Shown: piece by piece, positions 57,536 to 64,000 of the stretch
How positions within the stretch are numbered: the first letter of the stretch is position 1
How the letters are laid out: every line of letters begins with the position of its first letter
Assembly: GCA_015478895.1 (NCBI GenBank)
Contig: JADMKK010000041.1
Coordinates: forward strand, 237,884-301,883
Length of the DNA stretch: 64,000 nucleotides
Source of the DNA: Comamonas sp.
Lineage (GTDB): Bacteria > Pseudomonadota > Gammaproteobacteria > Burkholderiales > Burkholderiaceae_C
Direction: 5' to 3'
Notes under the pieces: generated by a model
What the model was told of the DNA's origin: nothing
Database searches by the model: none
What the model saw: the letters and a program-made list of their open reading frames with translations, nothing else
Program-made: the position numbers and the translations under genes

Positions 57536-59626
57536 TCAGCATTGCGGGCAAGTTTTGGCGGGGGCTTGGGCCAGGCTACGCTGGGCATAGCCGACAAACC
57601 AGGCCAGACTGGCTGGGTTGGCCATCGTGTCCGGGTTCACAACTTTCTCCAAAGGCTGGCCCAGAAGGAGTTTTTTGATCGGCAGCTCCTGCTTTTTACC
57701 AGTGAGCGTGCGCGGAATCTCCGTCACTTGCACGATCTCATCCGGCACAAAACGCGGGGACACAGCCTGTCGGATGGCGTTCGCAATCTCTTGGCGCAAT
57801 GGGTCATCCAGTTGCAGGTTGGGCCGCAGCACGACAAACATGGGCATAAAGCTTTCACGGCCCAAGTACTCCAGATCCACCACCATGCTGTCGAGCACTT
57901 CGGGCAAGGCCTCGACGGCGCTGTAGATCTCGCTGGTGCCCATGCGCAGGCCATGGCGATTGATGGTGGCGTCACTGCGGCCATAAATCGTGCAGCCGCC
58001 GTGGGGGCTGACTTTGAGCCAATCACCATGTCGCCAGACTCCGCCCATGCTGGCAGGGCCATTGCCGCCGCCCGGCTGGCGGCCATGGCCGGCGGGATAC
58101 ATGTCAAAGTAGCTGCTGAGGTAACGGCGATTTTCTGCATCTCCCCAGAAATACAGTGGCATGGACGGGATGGGCTGGGTGCAGACCAGTTCGCCTACCG
58201 CATCTTGCACGGGACTGCCTGCCTCATTCCATGCCTGCACAGCCGCCCCCAGCATGCGGCACTGCATCTCCCCGGCGTGCTGCGGCAGCTCACGATTGCC
58301 GCCAATAAAGGCACCACAAAAGTCAGTGCCACCCGACAAATTGTTCCACCACAGATGGGGGGTGCCCATGCGCTCAAACTGCTGGGTGCCCCAAGCCTGT
58401 ACATCCGGTGGCAGCGGTGAGCCGGTGCTGCCCAGGCCCGTGATACGCGACAAATCGCCGCATTGCGAGAGATCCAATCCTGCTTTCATGCAGCTGGCGT
58501 AAAAAGCCGCACCCGCACCAAAGCTGGTGATCTGATGGCGTGCCGCAAAGCGCCACAGCACGCCCCAGTCGGGCTGGTCTTTGCTGCCGCTGGGGCTGCC
58601 GTCGTAAATCACGCACGTGGTGCCACCCAACAGGCCACCGACCTGTGAATTCCACATCACCCACCCGGTAGAGCTGTACCAATGAAAGCGCTCGCCCCAG
58701 CTTTGGGGGGCGTAGCTGCAACCCACATCGTTGTGCAGCGCTTTCATGGCCAAGGCCACCAACACAATCCCTCCGTGTCCATGCACGATCGGTTTGGGCA
58801 AGCCGGTGGTGCCGCTGGAGTAAACGATCCACAAAGGGTGATCAAAAGGCAGCCAGCGTGGCACAAAGTCCTGTACTTGCGGGCCGTCGGCTGCCACTGC
58901 ATGCTGCCAATCGGCACTGTCGCCGACAGCCTGGCTGGCATACGGTGTGCGCAGCACCAACATGTGCTGCACAGAAGGCAGTTGTGCACGCAGTTCGCTG
59001 GCGATCTGGCTTCTGTCCATGGGCTTGCCCGCGTAATGCACCCCATCCACTGCAATCAGCACCTTGGGTTCAATTTGCTGAAAGCGGTCCAGTACCGCAG
59101 CAGTGCCCATGTCTGGCGAACACACGCTCCAGACGGCGCCCAGGCTGGCAACCGCCAAGAGTGCCACGACGGCTTGGGGAATGTTGGGTAAATAAGCCGC
59201 CACGCGGTCGCCTGGCTCTACGCCCTGGGCCTGTAAATGCAGGGCCAGCGAGGCCACTTGGCGACGCAGTTCGGGCCAGCTCAACTCACTGATTTCACCC
59301 AATTCGTTTTCGGCGATCAGCGCCGGCATGTGGGCAGCGTGTGCCGCATCGACATGGCGCAGCACTTGCTGCGCATAGTTCACCTGGGCGCCGGGAAACC
59401 ATTGTGCTCCGGGCATGACATTGCGCCCGAGGGCCGCGCTGTGCGGCGTGGGCGACTGCATGTCAAAGTAATCCCAGATGCTTTGCCAGAAAGCATCCAG
59501 ATCGGTCACCGACCAGTTCCACAGAGCGTCATAGCTATCGAAATGCAGGCCTCGCTGTTGCGCGAGCCAATTTTGATAGTCGCGGATGAGGGGCGTTCGG
59601 CGAGAGGAGGGCATAGAAATCAGCAT
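57536..59626 (-). CDS. Acetoacetyl-CoA synthetase (acetoacetate--CoA ligase)
   Basis: The protein has 696 residues, close to the 650-670 usual for the family. The N-terminal ACS-like domain contains WSVTDLDAFWQSIWDYFDMQ and NVMPGAQWFPGAQVNYAQ; the AMP-binding motif is YSSGTTGLPKPIVHGHGG. Later come NLSGGTDFCGAF, YGRSDATINRHGLRMGTSEIY and the C-terminal lysine region LTGKKQELPIKKLL. It activates acetoacetate for lipid synthesis or PHB use. M1 (59626) or M5 (59614) may be the start. It is tail-to-head with minC on the same strand but 109 bp apart. Confidence 0.93.
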   Translation of the reverse strand: MLISMPSSRRTPLIRDYQNWLAQQRGLHFDSYDALWNWSVTDLDAFWQSIWDYFDMQSPTPHSAALGRNVMPGAQWFPGAQVNYAQQVLRHVDAAHAAHMPALIAENELGEISELSWPELRRQVASLALHLQAQGVEPGDRVAAYLPNIPQAVVALLAVASLGAVWSVCSPDMGTAAVLDRFQQIEPKVLIAVDGVHYAGKPMDRSQIASELRAQLPSVQHMLVLRTPYASQAVGDSADWQHAVAADGPQVQDFVPRWLPFDHPLWIVYSSGTTGLPKPIVHGHGGIVLVALAMKALHNDVGCSYAPQSWGERFHWYSSTGWVMWNSQVGGLLGGTTCVIYDGSPSGSKDQPDWGVLWRFAARHQITSFGAGAAFYASCMKAGLDLSQCGDLSRITGLGSTGSPLPPDVQAWGTQQFERMGTPHLWWNNLSGGTDFCGAFIGGNRELPQHAGEMQCRMLGAAVQAWNEAGSPVQDAVGELVCTQPIPSMPLYFWGDAENRRYLSSYFDMYPAGHGRQPGGGNGPASMGGVWRHGDWLKVSPHGGCTIYGRSDATINRHGLRMGTSEIYSAVEALPEVLDSMVVDLEYLGRESFMPMFVVLRPNLQLDDPLRQEIANAIRQAVSPRFVPDEIVQVTEIPRTLTGKKQELPIKKLLLGQPLEKVVNPDTMANPASLAWFVGYAQRSLAQAPAKTCPQC

Positions 59627-59831
59627 GCGCTGACCTTATGCCGAGCGCCATGAAGCCACCATGTCACCAGCCCTGATTGACAAGCGGTAGGCAAAACCCA
59701 TTGACATCTCGCAATGGGGCTTCTATTGACCCAATACAAGCGTTGCCGGTCGCAAAGCATCGCAAAATCGTTGAGCGAGCCCGCCGCCAGTGAGAGGGCA
59801 CGATATTTCATTCATTTTGATGATTGCGCAC

Positions 59832-61118
59832 ATGTCCATGCACACCGATGTTCTGATCGTGGGAGCCGGCCCGGCTGGTTTGTCTCTTGCCATTGCCTTG
59901 GCTCAAGCGGGCCTGAAAGCCACCGTACTGGAGGCGCAAAGCCAGGAGCAGCTGTCCCAGCCTGCCCCCGATGGCCGCGAAATTGCCCTGACCCACCCCA
60001 GCGTGCAGACCTTGAAGCGCCTAGGCACCTGGCAGCGCCTGCAAGCGCATGAACTGGGCTGCATCCGGCAAGCCATCGTGCACGATGGCCCGGTAGGCCA
60101 GCGGGCTACGCTGGACATCGTGGCCGATGGCAGCGGCGCAGATTTTCTGGGGCGCATTGTTCCCAATCACGCGCTGCGCCGCACGGCATGGGAGGTGGCC
60201 AGCCAGACCGCCGGGGTCACTTTGGTGACGGATGCACGCGTCACCCAAGTTCACACCACCGATGCCTATGCCGAGGTGCACTACACCACACAAGACAGCG
60301 GCATTCGCGTAGATGCGCCACCACTGCGCGCGCCGCTGGTGGTGGCAGCCGACAGCCGTTACTCGGCCGTACGCCGCATGCTGGGTGTGGGTGCGGATAT
60401 GCATGACTTTGGCCGCAGCGTGATGGTGTGCCGCTTGAGCCATACCCAGTCGCACGACGACAAGGCACACGAATGCTTTGGCTATGACCGCACGCTGGCG
60501 ATTTTGCCGCTGCAGCCCGATCCTGATACGGGCGAGCTGCTGTGCTCTGCCGTGGTCACCACCGACTCAGCCGATGCACAGCACCTCATGCAGCTTTCAC
60601 CCAATGATTTTGCGGCGCATGTTCAAGCGCATTTTCAGGATCGGCTGGGTGCCATGACACTGCTGGGAGATCGCCACATCTATCCCTTGGTCGCGACTTA
60701 CGCGCACCGTTTTAGTGGCGAGCGTTTTGCGCTGTTGGGCGACGCTGCGGTCGGCATGCACCCCGTGACCGCGCACGGGTTCAACTTGGGCTTGTCGGGG
60801 GTGGAGCGGCTCACCGCAGCCATTGTTGCCGCACGTTCAGCTGGCAAGGATTGGGGGCGCAGCAGTGCCTTGAGCAGCTATGCGCAGGGCCACCACCGGC
60901 ATGCTTTTCCTATTTTTCAGGGCACCAATGCGGTGGTGAAGTTGTTCACCGATGCACGCCCGGTGCCGCGTCTGGTGCGACAGGCCGTGCTGCAGGCATC
61001 GCGCCGCCTGCCTCCGTTGAAAACCGCCATCGTGGCGCAGCTCACCGGGCGCAGCCCTTGGCAATTGCTCAGCAAGCAATTGCCCAAGCTCCCTTTCTTT
61101 CCGCGCAAGGGCAGCTAG
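59832..61118 (+). CDS. UbiH/UbiF-family FAD hydroxylase, possibly UbiM
   Basis: About 428 residues from MSMHTDVLIVGAGPAGLSLAIALAQAGLKATVLEAQ. The FAD motif GxGxxG is at the N terminus, the second motif is in APLVVAADSRYSAVRRMLG, and the third is FALLGDAAVGMHPVTAHGFNLGLSGVERL. The phrase GMHPVTAHGFN, rather than the UbiH-type LHPIAGQGFN, points to the UbiM branch, which hydroxylates several positions of the ubiquinone ring. This branch call is inference from motif memory. It is followed by a convergent GST gene. Confidence 0.85.
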   Translation: MSMHTDVLIVGAGPAGLSLAIALAQAGLKATVLEAQSQEQLSQPAPDGREIALTHPSVQTLKRLGTWQRLQAHELGCIRQAIVHDGPVGQRATLDIVADGSGADFLGRIVPNHALRRTAWEVASQTAGVTLVTDARVTQVHTTDAYAEVHYTTQDSGIRVDAPPLRAPLVVAADSRYSAVRRMLGVGADMHDFGRSVMVCRLSHTQSHDDKAHECFGYDRTLAILPLQPDPDTGELLCSAVVTTDSADAQHLMQLSPNDFAAHVQAHFQDRLGAMTLLGDRHIYPLVATYAHRFSGERFALLGDAAVGMHPVTAHGFNLGLSGVERLTAAIVAARSAGKDWGRSSALSSYAQGHHRHAFPIFQGTNAVVKLFTDARPVPRLVRQAVLQASRRLPPLKTAIVAQLTGRSPWQLLSKQLPKLPFFPRKGS

Positions 61119-61126
61119 GAGCGGGT

Positions 61127-61726
61127 CTACGCAAAGCGTGTGTGTGCCAAATGGGGTTGCTGCTGGGCTTGATTGAGCCATTGGTGCAACTGCGGGTAGG
61201 CCTGGGTTGCGAACAGCGCAGGCAAGCGAAAGCGCACATAGTCCAGCGCCACGGCCGTCGTAATGGTGTCCAGCGTGGCGTGGTCTGCCAGCGGTGTGGG
61301 GCTGGCACTTTCCAGTTGCTGCAGCACGCGGCCGATGGACGTCAAACGGCGCTGGCCCATGACGCTGGTGTCCGCCTGCATTCCCTCGTATTTGCGGCCA
61401 ATCACTACATGGAAAGCAGCCTCCATCAAGCCGTAAGCCACGCTGGTGCGCGCCAGCACAGCGGCAGCATGGGCGGCCGGCACCAAGGCGGGGCCGGTAC
61501 CCACCATATCCAGGTACTGGGCAATCAGCAGTGACTCGGCAATGGCGCTGCCCTCGGGTGTGATCAGTACGGGAATGCGCAACTGGGGGTGTACGGCCAG
61601 CAAGGCCGGATCGTGGTTCCAGGGATCGGCGCTGACCAGCGTTAACTGATCTGCCAGCCCCTTTTCCAAGGCGACGACACGCACAACGCGGGCAAACGGG
61701 GATGTGGTGTTGAGAAAGAGCTGCAT
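61127..61726 (-). CDS. Glutathione S-transferase
   Basis: About 199 residues from MQLFLNTTSPFARVVRVVALEKGL (61726; the track uses a TTG one codon earlier). The thioredoxin-like N-terminal half contains the GSH-binding cis-Pro segment LRIPVLITPEGSAIAESLLIAQYLD, and the C-terminal helical half follows. It has the typical bacterial GST length and the SPFARVVR start of the beta/YfcG-like groups. Its substrate is unknown. It lies eight bases beyond the end of the convergent hydroxylase gene. Confidence 0.9.
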   Translation of the reverse strand: MQLFLNTTSPFARVVRVVALEKGLADQLTLVSADPWNHDPALLAVHPQLRIPVLITPEGSAIAESLLIAQYLDMVGTGPALVPAAHAAAVLARTSVAYGLMEAAFHVVIGRKYEGMQADTSVMGQRRLTSIGRVLQQLESASPTPLADHATLDTITTAVALDYVRFRLPALFATQAYPQLHQWLNQAQQQPHLAHTRFA

Positions 61727-61753
61727 CAAGCGGAATGAATCAAAATTATCAAA

Positions 61754-61797
61754 AAAATAGCTACTACCCCTTGCTACACAAGGGCTAGAGGCTGTTT
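61754..61797. repeat. Dispersed palindromic repeat, copy 10 (contains MFS gene stop)
   Basis: AAATAGCTACTACCCCTTG-ctaca-CAAGGGCTAGAGGC. The MFS gene downstream end (PLALV and the stop) is read through it on the minus strand. Confidence 0.75.
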
Positions 61798-62964
61798 TTG
61801 CTTAGAAAATAAAACCAAGACAGTGCCCAGCGCCAGCGCTACGCAACCCCAGACAAACAGGCTGCGGTAGCTGCCCGTGCTGGCATAGCTGTAGGCCATC
61901 AGATAGCCCGCCGTGGCTTGCAGCAGTGCAAAAGCTGCGGTGGCATAGCCCCACATGCGTTTGTGGCGCGCCGGGCCGATCAGTTGCATCAAGTAGCCTG
62001 ACGTAATGGCCGCCATGCCCGGCGACAGCGCGCCCACCACGAACCCTGAAACGGCGTGCCCGGCAAAGCCCACCCACACCAGCGGCAAGCCAATCGCCAC
62101 GGCCTTCAACGCATAGGCCCCCGTGGTGGTGCGCCACCAGCCCCAGCGCGTGGCGCACAGCGAGGCACACAGCGGGCCTACGACGGCACCGAGCCCAAAA
62201 ATTGCCCACTGCGTGGAGCCATAGGTGGCCCCCATATCCAGCTCACGCGCCAGGTAATCGACCCAGAACACGGTGTGCGGCACAAAGCCAAAGGCGTCGC
62301 TGCCATAGGCAATAAACACCAGCACCACGGGCAGCGTCCACAGCGCTGCAGCAGGCAGGGACGAAGGTGCGGCCCCTAGGGTTACGGCGACTGGTGCGGG
62401 TGCTGGCAATGCCCGCGCATAGCGCCAGCCCCACCACAAGGCGGCGGCGCTGACGGCGCTCAAGCCTAGCCATACCGCCGTCAAGCTTTGCTGCGCCAAG
62501 CTCGGTACCAAGGTGGCCGACAGCAGTGCGCCCACGCCAATGCCGCTGAACATCAGTGGCCCTAAAGCAGCGCGGCGCTCCAGGGGGGTAGCGGCCATGG
62601 CGACCGAGGGGCCAAGCACCATCAACATGGCGCCCGCAATGCCAGAGATCAGGCGCCAGACAAAGAACACCGGCATGGGCTGCGCAAAGCTGCAGCCAAC
62701 AAAGCTCAGCATCACGGCCACCCAGCAGATCACCAGCATACGTACAGCGCCCAGGCGCTCAGCCAGCGGCGCAGCCGCCAGTGCGCCGATCAAGTAACCC
62801 AGCAAGTTGGCCGCGCCCAGGTAAGCGACTTGTTCCCCACTGAACCAACCGGCCAGCACCATCTGCGGCATGAGGGCGGTGTAAGCAAATCGGGCCAGCC
62901 CAACGCCACTCAAGGTAGCGAGAAAGCCAGTGAAAAACAGCGGAAGTTCAGAACGACGAATCAC
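61774..62964 (-). CDS. MFS transporter, YbfB/YjiJ family
   Basis: About 396 residues with twelve helices. The start is a GTG at 62964 with AAGG upstream. Family features: FFTGFLATLSGVGLARFAYTALMPQMVLAGWFSGEQVAYLGAANLLGYLIGALAAAPLAERLG and FVWRLISGIAGAMLMVLGPSVA. It is divergent from the LysR gene at 63063 (98 bp between starts), which probably regulates it. Its last five residues and stop codon are supplied by a dispersed repeat. Confidence 0.9.
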   Translation of the reverse strand: MIRRSELPLFFTGFLATLSGVGLARFAYTALMPQMVLAGWFSGEQVAYLGAANLLGYLIGALAAAPLAERLGAVRMLVICWVAVMLSFVGCSFAQPMPVFFVWRLISGIAGAMLMVLGPSVAMAATPLERRAALGPLMFSGIGVGALLSATLVPSLAQQSLTAVWLGLSAVSAAALWWGWRYARALPAPAPVAVTLGAAPSSLPAAALWTLPVVLVFIAYGSDAFGFVPHTVFWVDYLARELDMGATYGSTQWAIFGLGAVVGPLCASLCATRWGWWRTTTGAYALKAVAIGLPLVWVGFAGHAVSGFVVGALSPGMAAITSGYLMQLIGPARHKRMWGYATAAFALLQATAGYLMAYSYASTGSYRSLFVWGCVALALGTVLVLFSKQKQPLALV

Positions 62965-63062
62965 AGCGTACCTTGGAGTGAGGAAAGCAGATTAGGCCCT
63001 TGTCTACATCACGTCCAATGATTCAAAATGAATCTCTTTATCTTGTTTTGTGATGTGGTGCC

Positions 63063-63950
63063 ATGCAATTGAAATCCTTACGCATTTTTGATGCCGTGTG
63101 CGACACAGGCAGTTTTGGTGCAGCGGCCCAGCGACTGCATACCGTGCAATCAAACGTGACGGCGCACATCAAAAAGCTCGAAGACGAATTGGGCGTGCAG
63201 TTAATGGAGCGCAGCAGCACACCAGTGCGATTGACGCCTGCAGGCCACACCTTGCTGCCGCATGCGCAGCGCTTGCTGCAAACCCATGACGCCACTTGCG
63301 CATTGTTTGCGGGCGATGCGCCGCCGGCAGGCAGCTTGCGCATTGGTGCCATGGAAAGCACGGCGGCACTGCGCCTGCCCAGCGTGTTGGCACAGCTGTA
63401 CCAAGCCCATCCACATATTGATTTGCAGTTGCGCACGGGGCCGTCAGGCTGGCTGCTCGAAGAGCTGCAACGTGGCACTTTGGACTGCGCGCTGGTGGCG
63501 GGGCAGCCACCGCATCCGCGCTGGTGGGGGCAGGCAGTGTTTCAAGAAGAGTTGGTGCTGGTGAGCTGTGCGCCGCTGCAGCAACTGCCATCTCCTGAGA
63601 TGCTGCTGAGCACACCGTTTTTGGCGTTTCGCCAAAGCTGCAGCTACCGCCAGCGCATTGAGTTGCTGCTGGCCAGCCAGGGTATTACGGGCGTGCGCAT
63701 CATGGAAATGGGATCGCTGGACGCCATCTTGGGCTGCGTGGCTGCAGGCATGGGCTTTGCGCTGATGCCGCTGGCGCTGATGCACAGCCAGCAAAGCCGT
63801 TTTGGGGTGCATACCTTGGTGCTGCCAGAGCCCCTGCGCAGCCAGATTGCACTGGTCGACACCTGGCTGGTGGCGCCGGAGCGCGAAGGTTGGTCGCCGC
63901 AATTGCATGCGCTGGCTGATTTGCTGGTTGCGCCGGCGTTGTCAGCTTAG
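63063..63950 (+). CDS. LysR-family regulator, divergent from MFS exporter gene
   Basis: The protein has 295 residues. N-terminal HTH (LKSLRIFDAVCDTGSFGAAAQRLHTVQSNVTAHIKKLEDELGVQLMERS), then the effector domain (GSLRIGAMESTAALRLPSVLAQLYQAHPHIDLQLRTG). It is complete and is followed by only 50 nt to the window edge. Divergent LysR-MFS pairs usually have the regulator controlling the exporter. Confidence 0.94.
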   Translation: MQLKSLRIFDAVCDTGSFGAAAQRLHTVQSNVTAHIKKLEDELGVQLMERSSTPVRLTPAGHTLLPHAQRLLQTHDATCALFAGDAPPAGSLRIGAMESTAALRLPSVLAQLYQAHPHIDLQLRTGPSGWLLEELQRGTLDCALVAGQPPHPRWWGQAVFQEELVLVSCAPLQQLPSPEMLLSTPFLAFRQSCSYRQRIELLLASQGITGVRIMEMGSLDAILGCVAAGMGFALMPLALMHSQQSRFGVHTLVLPEPLRSQIALVDTWLVAPEREGWSPQLHALADLLVAPALSA

Positions 63951-64000
63951 GGCGTGTTCACATTACCGCAGGTGTTCGCAAATCAAAGCGATGGAGACGA

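Noticed and set aside
1-64000. CRISPR arrays, tRNA/rRNA genes, prophage or IS elements
   Set aside because: No regularly spaced repeats, no tRNA cloverleaf or CCA-type signature, no transposase or integrase frames were recognised on either strand.

Overview
The window looks like a stretch of chromosome from a betaproteobacterium of the Comamonadaceae, most likely Comamonas or a close relative. The reasons are a GC-rich genome with strong third-position GC bias, many LysR regulators and CaiB/BaiF CoA-transferases, two branched-chain amino-acid (Liv) ABC systems (one with a fused LivH-LivM permease), an SAH riboswitch in front of metH, and a dispersed palindromic repeat with a core like TAGCTacaaGCCCTT...AAGGGCTAG. 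I recall similar repeats from Comamonadaceae genomes but could not check this. I see no phage, plasmid, IS, CRISPR, tRNA or rRNA sequence. The genome assignment is inference; the gene calls rest on the sequence.

Layout. 1-4.5 kb: acyl-CoA metabolism (the 3' end of an acyl-CoA dehydrogenase, a LysR regulator and two CoA-transferases). 4.5-7.5 kb: an Ala/Pro-rich protein with a Cys tail, then a LysR regulator divergent from a PACE efflux protein. 7.5-10.5 kb: an SAH riboswitch and a MetH that lacks the homocysteine domain. 10.5-13 kb: two lipoproteins (one NlpE-like) and a zinc alcohol dehydrogenase. 13-17 kb: a cyanophycin-synthetase-like protein with a degenerate Mur-ligase half, and argE. 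17-21.3 kb: an FAD-linked lactate/glycolate-type oxidase, tandem EF-hand proteins, a cobalamin adenosyltransferase, a thioesterase and a PagL-like deacylase. 21.5-25.5 kb: recQ, ilvA-type threonine ammonia-lyase and two small exported or membrane proteins. 25.6-28.8 kb: an acetyl-CoA hydrolase/CoA-transferase and a uracil permease.

29-41.2 kb is a transport block. Operon 1 runs SBP, livHM fusion, livG, livF; operon 2 runs livH, livM, livG, livF, SBP. Between them lie fpr, an IclR regulator and an SDR dehydrogenase. 41.5-49 kb: a YqcC-like protein, a YihY membrane protein, an EamA exporter, a LysR regulator, a metallophosphoesterase, a universal stress protein and an OmpR-type two-component system. 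49-53.9 kb: ampG, an AraC regulator broken by an in-frame stop, an EamA exporter, an M48 peptidase and an MBL hydrolase. 54-57.4 kb: azurin, a flavin reductase and minCDE. 57.5-64 kb: acetoacetyl-CoA synthetase, a UbiH/UbiM-type hydroxylase, a GST, and an MFS exporter divergent from a LysR regulator.

Functional threads. B12 and one-carbon metabolism is represented by metH with its riboswitch and by the adenosyltransferase. Acyl-CoA and short-chain acid use is represented by the acyl-CoA dehydrogenase, CoA-transferases, acetyl-CoA hydrolase and acetoacetyl-CoA ligase. Candidate FNR/ANR boxes precede uspA and azurin. The least ordinary items are the cyanophycin-synthetase-like protein with a lost P-loop, the repeat family that supplies the stop codons of three genes, the interrupted AraC gene, and the duplicated EF-hand unit whose promoters share a short motif with the two-component-system promoter. 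I did not find a clearly new multi-gene system.
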